Made by a program: the position numbers and the translations under genes. DNA of 64,000 bases from positions 54,222 to 118,221 of the forward strand of contig NZ_PDNU01000005.1 of NCBI RefSeq assembly GCF_002631185.1, in the 5' to 3' direction. Positions 40,128 through 48,703 of the stretch are shown here, piece by piece; within the stretch, counting starts at the first letter, position 1, and each line of letters opens with the position of its first letter. This DNA comes from Teichococcus rhizosphaerae (GTDB lineage: Bacteria; Pseudomonadota; Alphaproteobacteria; Acetobacterales; Acetobacteraceae). Below the pieces are notes generated by a model. The model was not told the origin of the DNA, made no database searches, and saw only the letters and a list, made by a program, of their open reading frames with translations.

Positions 40128-40234
40128 CGGGCGGAGGGTGCAACCAAAGCGGCGCCGGGCCAAGGGGACGGGTATCGGATGGCGCTACCGGAGCGAAAAA
40201 GTCCGGCCGCGCCGCCCCTTTCCGCGTCCGCCGG

Positions 40235-41260
40235 TCAGGCCAGCCAGGCCGGGACCGGCAGGTTCCTCTCCCGCAGAAAGGCCGGGTTGAACAGCTTGGA
40301 CTGGTAGCGCGCGCCACCGTCGCAAAGGATCGTCACCACCGTGTGGCCCGGCCCGAGCGCGCGGGCCACGCGGATGGCGGCGGCCACGTTCAGCCCGGCG
40401 CTGCCGCCGACGCAAAGCCCCTCCTCGGCCAGCAGCGAGAAGACCTGCGCCAGCGCCTCCGCGTCCGGGATGGTCTCGGCGGCGTCCACCGGCGCGCCAT
40501 TGAGGTTGCCGGGCACGCGGGCGGCCTGGCCGATGCCCTCGGTGACGGAACCGCCGGGGCTGGCCTTCACCGTGCCGGTGTTCACCCAGGGCGCCAGGGC
40601 GCTGCCTTCCGGGTCGGCCAGCACGATCCGCACATCCGGGTTGCGCGCCTTCAGCGCCCGCGCCGTGCCCGCCAGCGTGCCGCCCGTGCCGCAGGCGCAG
40701 GTGAAGGCGTCCACCGCCCCGCCCGTCTGCTCCCAGATCTCGGGGCCGGTGCTGCGCTCATGCGCCAGGGCGTTGTCGGTGTTGTCGAACTGGTTGGCCC
40801 AGACCGCACCCAGCTCCTCCGCCAGCCGGCGGGACACATGCACATAGTTGCCGGGATCGCTGAAGGGCTTTGCGGGAACGAGGCGCAGATCGGCGCCGAT
40901 CATGCGCAGGAAGTCCAGCTTCTCGCGGCTTTGCGTCTCGGGCACGACGATGACGCTCTTCCAGCCGCGCGCCTGGGCGGCCAGCGCCAGCCCGATGCCG
41001 GTGTTGCCGGCGGTGCCTTCCACCACCGTGCCGGGGCGGCCGGGGGTGAGCAGCCCGCGCTCCACCGCGCCTTGCAGGATGCCCAGCGCCGCCCGGTCCT
41101 TCACCGACCCGCCCGGGTTCATGAACTCGGCCTTGCCGAGGATCTCGCAGCCGGTTTCCGCCGAGGCGCGGCGCAGGCGGATCAGCGGCGTGTTGCCGAC
41201 GGCGCCCCAGAAGCCATCCGCGATGAAGCCATCCGCGATGCGGGGAGCGGGGGCGGGCAT
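40235..41260 (-). CDS. cysK: Cysteine synthase (O-acetylserine sulfhydrylase type)
   Basis: A PLP enzyme that makes cysteine from O-acetylserine and sulfide. The 341-residue protein has the PLP Lys in GGSVKDRA (Lys54), the substrate loop EGTAGNTGIGL and the phosphate loop CGTGGTLAG. It is longer than E. coli CysK at both ends and resembles the alphaproteobacterial cysteine synthase A branch. A 15-bp duplication near the start repeats FIADG. A cystathionine beta-synthase-like activity cannot be excluded. Confidence 0.9.
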   Translation of the reverse strand: MPAPAPRIADGFIADGFWGAVGNTPLIRLRRASAETGCEILGKAEFMNPGGSVKDRAALGILQGAVERGLLTPGRPGTVVEGTAGNTGIGLALAAQARGWKSVIVVPETQSREKLDFLRMIGADLRLVPAKPFSDPGNYVHVSRRLAEELGAVWANQFDNTDNALAHERSTGPEIWEQTGGAVDAFTCACGTGGTLAGTARALKARNPDVRIVLADPEGSALAPWVNTGTVKASPGGSVTEGIGQAARVPGNLNGAPVDAAETIPDAEALAQVFSLLAEEGLCVGGSAGLNVAAAIRVARALGPGHTVVTILCDGGARYQSKLFNPAFLRERNLPVPAWLA

Positions 41261-41494
41261 CAGGCCGGCCGGGGCCCGACGGAGCGGGAGCAGGAGCGGG
41301 CTGCGATGAAGTCCGGAGCGTTCCGGCCCGACGGGATGCTCATGCGGCGTCCTCCTCCTGAGGGCGCCAGGAAATCACGCAGGCCGATCGCGTGTCAACG
41401 GAGGGCCGGTGCCGAACCCCGACATGAGATCGCGGTTTTCCACTTCACCGATGTGGCGCGGGGCAACCTCCCGCCGGATGGGCGGCGGGGCCGC

Positions 41495-41779
41495 TCAGTT
41501 GCCCGGCTCGGGGTGGCGCAGCAGCCAGAGCCTCTCATGCGCCGCGACCAGGCTTTCCATGTTCTTGCGGCGGTTATGGTCCGGCGCCATGGGGCGGCGG
41601 GTCAGCATGGTCTCCAGGATGCGGAGCAGTTCCTCCGCGACCTGGAAGTCGCCCTGGTCGCAGGCCTGGTGGAAGGCGATGAGGATTTTGTCGGACAGGC
41701 GGCGCGTGTGCCGCGGGGCGGCCTGGCCGCTGCGCCCCGCCTCGCGATCCGTCCGGCCTTCTGACAAGTCATCTGCCAT
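41495..41779 (-). CDS. Small conserved protein of unknown function
   Basis: A 94-residue protein from ATG 41779 (MADDLSEGRTD). The core SDKILIAFHQACDQGDFQVAEELLRILE is helical and resembles small uncharacterised proteins I recall from Rhodospirillales. It has no TM segment or known motif. Upstream DNA is AT-rich, with a GCAGAT-N9-ATCTGC dyad (41870-41890), suggesting its own promoter. Confidence 0.72.
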   Translation of the reverse strand: MADDLSEGRTDREAGRSGQAAPRHTRRLSDKILIAFHQACDQGDFQVAEELLRILETMLTRRPMAPDHNRRKNMESLVAAHERLWLLRHPEPGN

Positions 41780-41940
41780 GATGATGCCGCTCCCCGGTCC
41801 ACAGCCCCGCCATTCTCTTCCTGCTCCACACACCAACCGAATTCACGAGACGACAGGCGCTTTCTCTTAGCAGATCTTTAGACAATCTGCCTACCAATGA
41901 CACGGCCGCCGGAGCGGACGTTCTCAAAGGTTTCAGGGGG

Positions 41941-42618
41941 CTACATTCCTGCAAGCTGGCCGCGTATCGCCGCAGCGATGTTCTCGGGAGAGGTTTGCGG
42001 GCGCAGCAGGGTGCGCACGCGCCCGTCCGGTCCGATCAGGTAGATGAAGGAGGAGTGGTCCATCAGGTACTCGCTCATCTCCGGGCGCGTGACCTTGGCG
42101 TAGTACACGCGGAACCGCCGCGCGGTTTCCGCCACCTGCTCGGGCGTGCCGGTCAGGCCCACCATGCGGGGATGGAAGTTGGCGACATAGGCCTTCAGCG
42201 CCTCCGGCGTGTCGCGCTCCGGATCGATGGTGAACAGGACCGGCGTCACGCGAGCGGCCTGGGCGGGGGATAGGAGGTCCATGGCGGCGCTGATGGCGCC
42301 GAGCTCGGTGGGGCAGACATCGGGGCAGAAGGTGAAGCCGAAATAGGCCACCAGCAGCCCGCCGCCGAAATCGGCCTGGGTGACGGTGCGGCCCTCCTGG
42401 TTCACCAGGGTGAAGGGGCCGCCCAGGCTGGCGCCCTGCGGCAGCTGCACGCCGCCGGCCGAGGGCAGCGGCGCTTCCTGGCCCGTGAGGGCGGCGACCT
42501 GCCGCATGAAGGCATCGCCCAGCGGCTCCCCGGGCTGCCGGCCGAACCAGGCCACGCCCCAGAGCGCGCCGAGGCCGAGGATCAGGACAAGGACGAGGAT
42601 GCGGAGGAGGCGTTGCAT
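41941..42618 (-). CDS. SCO family copper chaperone
   Basis: A 225-residue membrane-anchored thioredoxin-fold protein. The N-terminal helix (about 5-24) anchors it in the inner membrane, facing the periplasm. Copper ligands are all present: Cys98 and Cys102 in FCPDVCP, and His188 in MDHSS. SCO proteins help assemble the CuA site of cytochrome c oxidase. No oxidase gene is adjacent. Confidence 0.93.
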   Translation of the reverse strand: MQRLLRILVLVLILGLGALWGVAWFGRQPGEPLGDAFMRQVAALTGQEAPLPSAGGVQLPQGASLGGPFTLVNQEGRTVTQADFGGGLLVAYFGFTFCPDVCPTELGAISAAMDLLSPAQAARVTPVLFTIDPERDTPEALKAYVANFHPRMVGLTGTPEQVAETARRFRVYYAKVTRPEMSEYLMDHSSFIYLIGPDGRVRTLLRPQTSPENIAAAIRGQLAGM

Positions 42619-42696
42619 GGCCCCTTCCTTAACCCAATGCCCGTGCCTTGGTGAGGGCGAAAAGGGCCCCGCCCCTTCCGCCCCTGCAGCGGGGCC

Positions 42697-43731
42697 TTAC
42701 CGGGGGAGGATCTGCCCTTCCGGCTGCCTGTCGGAGAACACGCCCTCGGCGAAGGCCTCCTCCCAGGTGCCCTGGGTGCTGGCCTTGGAATATTCCGTGG
42801 CGCGGCCCTCGAAGAAGTTCATGTGCTCCACCGCGTTCAGGATCTCGTCCAGCCAGGGGAGCGGGTTCTTCTCGATGCCGTAATGCGCGTCGAGGCCGAG
42901 CTGCTGCAGCCGGCGGTCGGCGATGAAGCGGATGTAGAGCTTGATGTCCTCGGGCGTCATGCCCTGCACGCCGCCCAGCTCGAAGGCGAGGTCGATGAAG
43001 GCGTCCTCGTGCTCGACGATGGTGGTGCAGATCTCCGTCAGGTCGCGGCGGAACTGCTCCGTCCAGATCTCCGGGTTCTCCTGGATGAAGGTGCGGAACA
43101 GGCGGATGACGGACAGGCAGTGCAGCGTCTCGTCGCGCACCGACCACGTCACGATCTGCCCCATGCCCTTCATCTTGTTGAAGCGCGGGAAGTTCAGCAG
43201 GATGGCGAAGGAGGCGAAGAGCTGCAGCCCTTCCGTGAACGCGCCGAAGGCCGCCAGGGTCTTGGCGATCTCCGTCTTGTTCTCGGTGGTGAAGGACTGC
43301 ATGTAGTCGTACTTGTCCTTCATCTCCTTATACTTGAGGAAGGCCTGGTACTCGGTCTCCGGCATGCCGATGGTGTCGAGCAGGTGCGAGTAGGCCGCGA
43401 TGTGCACCGTCTCGATGTTCGAGAAGGCGGACAGCATCATCAGCACCTCGGTGGGTTTGAACACCTGGCTGTAGTGCTTCATGTAGGCCGAGTTCACCTC
43501 GACGTCCGCCTGGGTGAAGAAGCGGAAGATCTGGGTGATGAGGTTGCGCTCGACGTCGGTGAGGTTCTTCTGCCAGTCCTTCACGTCGTCGGCCATCGGC
43601 ACCTCCTCGGGGAGCCAGTGGACGCGCTGCTGCGTCATCCAGGCGTCATAGGCCCAAGGGTAGCGGAACGGCTTGTAGACCGGGTTGGCGGTGAGAAGGT
43701 CCATCTTCTCGGGCGCGACGGGGTCGGACAT
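42697..43731 (-). CDS. nrdB: Ribonucleoside-diphosphate reductase subunit beta
   Basis: The radical-generating subunit of class I RNR. The 344-residue protein has the diiron ligands (Asp/Glu in FTQADVEV, ExxH in IETVHIAAY, and ExxH in RDETLHCLS). It keeps the Tyr four residues after the first ExxH His, as in tyrosyl-radical enzymes. ATG 43731 (MSDPVAPEKMDLL) fits homologues better than an upstream start at 43755. It lies downstream of nrdA but is separated from it by a sensor kinase gene. Confidence 0.96.
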   Translation of the reverse strand: MSDPVAPEKMDLLTANPVYKPFRYPWAYDAWMTQQRVHWLPEEVPMADDVKDWQKNLTDVERNLITQIFRFFTQADVEVNSAYMKHYSQVFKPTEVLMMLSAFSNIETVHIAAYSHLLDTIGMPETEYQAFLKYKEMKDKYDYMQSFTTENKTEIAKTLAAFGAFTEGLQLFASFAILLNFPRFNKMKGMGQIVTWSVRDETLHCLSVIRLFRTFIQENPEIWTEQFRRDLTEICTTIVEHEDAFIDLAFELGGVQGMTPEDIKLYIRFIADRRLQQLGLDAHYGIEKNPLPWLDEILNAVEHMNFFEGRATEYSKASTQGTWEEAFAEGVFSDRQPEGQILPR

Positions 43732-44054
43732 GGATTCTCTCCGGCGTTCAGGCATGGTTCCACGCCCGCCATGCTGGCGCGGCGCGGAGCATCTTCGGAT
43801 TGGCGGGATCGGGGAACCGGGAAGGTGGCGCCCCTCGGTCCCTATCGGCTGGCGGGCTTGAAGGCGGGCCTGGCGGAAGCGTCCGCGGCGGTCACGGGGC
43901 CGGAATGGCGGGCTGCACGAACCTTGCCCATGCCAGCCTCCTAGCCTTCCTCTCGCCGCATCGCCTCATCGCCGGCCAGCATATTGGCCGGAAGGGCGGA
44001 GCGCAAGAAAGCGCCGCCGGATTCGGCCCTGCGCCCCTCTGGCGGGCCGGTGCC
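43732..44054. other. 323-bp region upstream of nrdB
   Basis: This gap follows the sensor kinase gene and precedes nrdB, so it probably holds an nrdB promoter and the kinase terminator. It contains a perfect dyad CCGGCCA-GCATAT-TGGCCGG at 43972-43991. I see no NrdR-type ACAC/GTGT boxes and no credible small gene. Confidence 0.5.
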
Positions 44055-46019
44055 CTACGCCGCCGCCGGAGGCAGGGCGAGGCGCGGCAGGTGCAGCACG
44101 CAGTGCAGCCCCTCCGGCCGGAAGTCCATCCGCACCACCATGCCCGATTGCGCCGCGAGCCCCCGCCCCAGCAGCCGCATCCCGAAGCCCTTCCTTGCCG
44201 GCGCGCCCTGGAGGCGGGGGCCACCCCGCTCCGTCCATTCCACGATCCTGGCCGTGCCGTCCGCCTCCATCCGGCAGGTGACGGAAACGCTGCCGCCGGG
44301 CGCGGAAAGCGCGCCGTGCTTCACCGCGTTGGTCAGGAGCTCGTGCAGCGCCATGGTCAGCGACAGCGCCTGGGCGGAGGGGAGGATGTCGTCGTCCGGG
44401 CAGTCCTGGAGGTCGACCTGGATGTTGCCGCCCGTCGCCAGCCCGGCCTGGAGCACCTCGCTCAGGCAGACGCCCTGCCAGTCCGCCTGCGTCAGCAGGT
44501 CGTGCGCCCGCGCCAGCGCGATGAGCCGCGCCTGGAAGCTCGGGCCGAAGGAGGCCAGGTCCGTCGTGCTCCGGACGGTCTGCAAGGCGATGGCCTGCAC
44601 CACCGCGAGGGTGTTCTTCACCCGGTGGTTCAGCTCGCGCGTCATCAGCGTCTGGCGCAGCTCGGCGGCGGCGCGCTCCATGGCGCCCCAGGCGCGTTCC
44701 GCCGCGCCGCGGGCGAAGGAGATCTCGTCGCTGCTCCATTCGCGCGGCAGCGAGTCGTGCACGAACAGGAAGGAGATGCTGCCCTTCTTCACCATCACCG
44801 GCACCAGCAGAAGGGCCTGGGTGGAGATCGCGGCGTAGGAGGCGGCGTGCGGCGCGGCCCGCGGGTCGGCGGCCACGTCGGAGACGGCGATGATGTCGGG
44901 CGGCTCCTCCGCCAGCCGCGCGAGGTTCCAGTAGGTGGGCAGGTGCCAGGTGCCGGCGATGCTGGCGACGGTGCCATCCGTCCAGTCGCGCTCGACATGG
45001 ACCGTGTCGTTCATGGCGATCACGGCATAGCCCGCGCGCGTGGCGCCCAGCAGGCGGCCGATCATCTCGGCGGCGGCCACGGCGATCTGCGCGGGGCTGT
45101 GCAGGTCGCGCAGCTGGTCGCCGAGTTGCAGCAGCGCGATCAGCCAGCCCTCGTTCTTGTGCAGCTCGCGCAGGTCCCGCGTGGCGGTGCCATAGCCGGT
45201 GATCCGCCCCTGCGCGTCGCGCAGCAGGAAGGTGTTGCACCAGACGGGGATCATCTCGCCCGTGCTGAAGTTCCGGAAGGTCTGCTCGCCCTGCCAGAAG
45301 CCGTTCTCATGGACGGCGGGCACCAGCGTGGCGGAGACGAAATCCCTTTCCTGCTCAGGAAAGTAGTCGGGCACCCTCTTGGCACGGGCGGCGTCGAGGC
45401 TTTCCAGCCCGACCAGGCGGAGCCCGGCCGGGTTGATGAAGACGATGGACAGGTCCAGCCGCGCGATGCCGATGAAGTCGGTCGATTGCTCCACCAGCTC
45501 GGCCAGCTGCCGCGCGGCGTCGGCGGCCTCCCTGTCATGGGTGTCGTCCTCGATGATGTAGACCGCGCCGACGATGCCGCCATTCGCGCCTGGCGCGGCG
45601 AAGGCGCGCAGGCCGGCCCAGAACTGGCCGCCCTCCTTCCTCGCATGGCCGCATTTGGCGACGAAGCCCGGCACCTCGCCGCGGATCATCGCGCGGAAGC
45701 GGTCCTCCAGCAGGCGCCGGTCGTCATCCTCCGCGGCCAGTTCCCAGAACCGCCGGCCCGCCAGCTCCTGCTCCGTCCAGCCGCAAAGCTGGGCGAGAGG
45801 CGTGCTGACCGTCAGGAAGCGACCTTCGCGGTCGAGCTGCTGGACACCCGGCGCCGCGCCGAACCGCAACCGCTCGGAATCGAGGATGATGCTCTCCAGC
45901 CCGCCGCGGAAACGCCCGCCCGTGCCGGAGGTGATCGGATCGCCCACCATCGGGAGCCTCGCTGACAATGCCTGCACCGGGAGCTTGGAGGCTCTTGATA
46001 AACAAGCATTGTAAGGCAA
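44055..46019 (-). CDS. PAS-PAS-GAF-HWE sensor histidine kinase
   Basis: A soluble 654-residue kinase with no TM helix. Two PAS domains (about 50-170 and 180-285) and a GAF domain (about 295-430) precede an HWE-type kinase core. The phosphoacceptor lies in ELNHRVKNTLAVVQAIA (His near 462), and the ATP region has LTMALHELLTNAVKHGA and GFGMRLL. HWE kinases are common in alphaproteobacteria, often responding to light or stress through PAS domains. There is no adjacent response regulator. A later start (MVGDPITSG, near 45949) is also possible. Confidence 0.9.
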   Translation of the reverse strand: MPYNACLSRASKLPVQALSARLPMVGDPITSGTGGRFRGGLESIILDSERLRFGAAPGVQQLDREGRFLTVSTPLAQLCGWTEQELAGRRFWELAAEDDDRRLLEDRFRAMIRGEVPGFVAKCGHARKEGGQFWAGLRAFAAPGANGGIVGAVYIIEDDTHDREAADAARQLAELVEQSTDFIGIARLDLSIVFINPAGLRLVGLESLDAARAKRVPDYFPEQERDFVSATLVPAVHENGFWQGEQTFRNFSTGEMIPVWCNTFLLRDAQGRITGYGTATRDLRELHKNEGWLIALLQLGDQLRDLHSPAQIAVAAAEMIGRLLGATRAGYAVIAMNDTVHVERDWTDGTVASIAGTWHLPTYWNLARLAEEPPDIIAVSDVAADPRAAPHAASYAAISTQALLLVPVMVKKGSISFLFVHDSLPREWSSDEISFARGAAERAWGAMERAAAELRQTLMTRELNHRVKNTLAVVQAIALQTVRSTTDLASFGPSFQARLIALARAHDLLTQADWQGVCLSEVLQAGLATGGNIQVDLQDCPDDDILPSAQALSLTMALHELLTNAVKHGALSAPGGSVSVTCRMEADGTARIVEWTERGGPRLQGAPARKGFGMRLLGRGLAAQSGMVVRMDFRPEGLHCVLHLPRLALPPAAA

Positions 46020-46115
46020 GACCGGACGCCGGGCTCATGCCAAAGCCACGATCACCCAATGGTGTTGTTCCGGAGTGTCAGTGTTCCGGACCCGCCTCGC
46101 CCCGGCATGGGCGCG

Positions 46116-48050
46116 TCACTGGCAGGCGAGGCATTCCTCGTAGTTCGTGCCGTTCTCGCCGGCCACCGCGCGGGTGCCGCGGGGTGGCGCCGCGGGCAGC
46201 ACCGCCTCGATGCTGTTGGCCGCCGCGAAGCCCAGGGCCGGCTGCACCGCCACCTTCTCGCTGATGGTGTCGGCGCGCTGGATGGACAGGCTGCGGCAGT
46301 AGTAGAGCGACTTCACGCCCTTCTTCCAGGCCTGGTAGTGGATCTGGTGCAGGTCGCGCTTGTGCACGTCGGCGGGCAGGAAGATGTTCACCGACTGGCT
46401 CTGGCAGATGAAGGGCGTGCGGTCGGCCGCGTGCTCCACCACCCAGCGCTGGTCCAGCTCGAAGGCGGTCTTGAACACCGCCTTCTCCTGCTCGTCCAGG
46501 AAGTCGAGGTGCTGGACGCTGCCCTTGGTGACGGTGATGTTGGTCCAGGTCTCGTCGTCGTCGCGGCCGTGCTTCTGCAGCAGCTTCTTCAGGTACGGGT
46601 TGCGCACGATGAAGGAGCCGGACAGCGTCTTGTGGTTGTAGACATTGGCCGCGATCGGCTCGATGCCGGGGCTCGCGCCGCCGCAGATGATGGAGATGGA
46701 CGCCGTCGGCGCGATCGCCATCTTGTTGGAGAAGCGCTCGTTGAAGCCGTACTCGGCGGCATCCGGGCAGGGCCCGCGCTCATCGGCCAGCCGGCGGGAG
46801 GCGAGGTCGGCCTGCTCGCGGATGTGCTTGAACATCCGCTTGTTCCACACCTTCGCGATGACGCTCTCGAAGGGCACGTTCTGCTGCTGCAGGAAGGAAT
46901 GGAAGCCCATCACGCCGAGGCCCACGCTGCGCTCGCGCATGGCGCTGTACTTCGCCCGCGCCATGGAATCCGGCGCGGTGTCGATGAAGTTCTGCAGCAC
47001 GTTGTCGAGGAAGCGCATCACGTCCGGGATGAAGTCCGGATCGTCCTTCCATTCCATCCAGGTCTCGAGGTTGAGCGAGGACAGGCAGCACACGGCGGTG
47101 CGCTCGCGCCCGTGCTGGTCGCGCCCCGTGGGCAGGGTGATCTCGGAGCACAGGTTGGAGGTCTTGACCTCCAGGCCCGCGAGCTTCTGGTGCTCGGGCT
47201 GCGCGCGGTTCACATGGTCCGAGTAGATGATGTAGGGCTCGCCCTGCTCGATGCGCGCCATCAGGATGCGGATCCAGAGGCCGCGCGCCGGGATCTTGCG
47301 GATCACCGCGCCGTCCTTGGGCGAGCACAGCGCCCATTCCTCGTCGTTCTCGACCGCGCGCATGAAGGCGTCGGGGATCAGCACGCCGTGGTGCAGGTTC
47401 AGCGCCTTGCGGTTCGGGTCGCCGCCGGTCGGGCGGCGCATGTCGATGAATTCCTCGATCTCGGGGTGCGAGACAGGGAGGTACACCGCCGCCGAGCCGC
47501 GCCGCAGCGAGCCCTGGCTGATCGCCAGCGTCAGGCTGTCCATCACCCGGATGAAGGGGATGATGCCGGAGGTCTTGCCGTTCTGCCCGACCTTCTCGCC
47601 GATCGAGCGCAGGTTGCCCCAGTAGGAGCCGATGCCGCCGCCCTTCGAGGCGAGCCAGACATTCTCGTTCCAGAGATCGACGATGCCGTTCAGGCTGTCG
47701 TTGGCTTCGTTCAGGAAGCAGGAGATGGGCAGGCCGCGCGTCGTGCCGCCATTGGACAGCACCGGCGTCGCCGGCATGAACCACAGCTTCGAGATGTAGT
47801 CGTAGATGCGCTGGGCATGGGCGGCGTCGTCGCCATAGGCGCTGGCCACGCGGGCGAACAGGTCCTGGTAGGACTCGCCCGGCATCAGGTAGCGGTCGTC
47901 GAGGGTGGCCTTGCCGAAATCGGTCAGCAGCGCATCGCGAGAGCGGTCCACGCGCACCTGACCATGCCCCGCGAGCTGAACGTCTCCGGCAAGCTGAACG
48001 GCATCGAACACGGCGGGAATCCCTGATGGCTTGGGTCTGGAAGCGGGCAC
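46116..48050 (-). CDS. nrdA: Ribonucleoside-diphosphate reductase subunit alpha
   Basis: The catalytic subunit of class I RNR, which reduces NDPs to dNDPs. The 644-residue product has the active-site region with the NLCSEI cysteine, the CLSSLNL and GLGVMGFHSF blocks, and ends in a CxxC-type shuttle pair (YEECLACQ). No full ATP-cone domain is evident at the N-terminus. The start is uncertain: GTG 48050 (MPASRPKPSG) or GTG 48011 (MFDAVQLAGD). Both are non-ATG. Confidence 0.95.
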   Translation of the reverse strand: MPASRPKPSGIPAVFDAVQLAGDVQLAGHGQVRVDRSRDALLTDFGKATLDDRYLMPGESYQDLFARVASAYGDDAAHAQRIYDYISKLWFMPATPVLSNGGTTRGLPISCFLNEANDSLNGIVDLWNENVWLASKGGGIGSYWGNLRSIGEKVGQNGKTSGIIPFIRVMDSLTLAISQGSLRRGSAAVYLPVSHPEIEEFIDMRRPTGGDPNRKALNLHHGVLIPDAFMRAVENDEEWALCSPKDGAVIRKIPARGLWIRILMARIEQGEPYIIYSDHVNRAQPEHQKLAGLEVKTSNLCSEITLPTGRDQHGRERTAVCCLSSLNLETWMEWKDDPDFIPDVMRFLDNVLQNFIDTAPDSMARAKYSAMRERSVGLGVMGFHSFLQQQNVPFESVIAKVWNKRMFKHIREQADLASRRLADERGPCPDAAEYGFNERFSNKMAIAPTASISIICGGASPGIEPIAANVYNHKTLSGSFIVRNPYLKKLLQKHGRDDDETWTNITVTKGSVQHLDFLDEQEKAVFKTAFELDQRWVVEHAADRTPFICQSQSVNIFLPADVHKRDLHQIHYQAWKKGVKSLYYCRSLSIQRADTISEKVAVQPALGFAAANSIEAVLPAAPPRGTRAVAGENGTNYEECLACQ

Positions 48051-48077
48051 ATTTGCACCGCCCCCTTCACGCCATCA

Positions 48078-48126
48078 ACCCATATCTGGTGGGTCGGATG
48101 CGGCCTCCACCCCCACAATTTGCTGG
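48078..48126 (-). promoter_or_regulatory. Possible NrdR-type box pair upstream of nrdA
   Basis: ACCCA-N7-TGGGT (48078-48094) and a weaker CCA-N8-TGG dyad with AT-rich centre (48113-48126) lie 28-76 bp before the nrdA start. Their centres are about 33 bp apart, near the spacing of NrdR box pairs. The match to the ACAC/GTGT consensus is partial. Confidence 0.33.
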
Positions 48127-48282
48127 CGTGACCTTTCGCCCACAGGAGCGCCGGGAGCCGAACCGCCGGAAAAATCTGGCGATGCCAAGGTTATCCACCA
48201 TGCGGCTCACAGGCGGCCGCAGCGTAAAAATTATCTGACGGCGCCAGCGTCAGCGCCGGCATTCCGGCGGGGGCCGGCCATG

Positions 48283-48316
48283 AAAAAAGGAGCCCCGGAT
48301 TGCTCCGTGCTCCTTT
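48283..48316 (-). terminator. Rho-independent terminator of tRNA-Arg
   Basis: AAAGGAGC/GCTCCTTT forms an 8-bp stem (48286-48293 with 48309-48316), followed leftward by a run of six T. It lies 10 bp past the tRNA 3' end. Confidence 0.88.
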
Positions 48317-48326
48317 GAAAGCTGAC

Positions 48327-48403
48327 TGGCGCGCCCGAAAGGATTCGAACCTCTGACCCCCAGATTCGTAGTCTGGTGCTCTATCCAGCTGAGCTACGGG
48401 CGC
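48327..48403 (-). tRNA. tRNA-Arg(ACG)
   Basis: A full 77-nt cloverleaf on the minus strand with an encoded CCA. The acceptor GCGCCCG pairs with CGGGCGC, and the anticodon stem CCAGA/TCTGG flanks the loop CTACGAA, so the anticodon is ACG (read as ICG, for CGN codons). The T-loop reads TTCGAAT and the D-arm is normal. It is followed by its own terminator. Confidence 0.96.
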
Positions 48404-48703
48404 TTGCCAGTGGCGGGGGAATACCCAACCGGCGGCCGGCGCGCAACCTGGCGGAGACGGTTTTCGGAAGTTTTTTTGCACCTTTCCCCCCGCAGAACGA
48501 GCCCTTCCGCCACGCGCCCCTCGCGGCGCGCCCGGCTGGCGCAGCCCGCGGGCGACGCCACCCGCTTCCCGCGCCCCCTCCCCCCTGGACTTTCTCCCGC
48601 TCCGCGCGAGGCTCTGTGCCGGGAGGTGGCGGCCCGCCGGGGCCACGCCTCCCGCCTGGAAACCAAGGGGCGGCGAGCCCCGGTCGCGGAGGATGCTGAG
48701 CGC
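48404..48703. other. Divergent region between tRNA-Arg and the SDR gene
   Basis: The 300 bp must contain the tRNA promoter (leftward) and the SDR promoter (rightward). An AT-rich stretch with a run of T lies at 48461-48482. No gene is seen. Confidence 0.45.
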
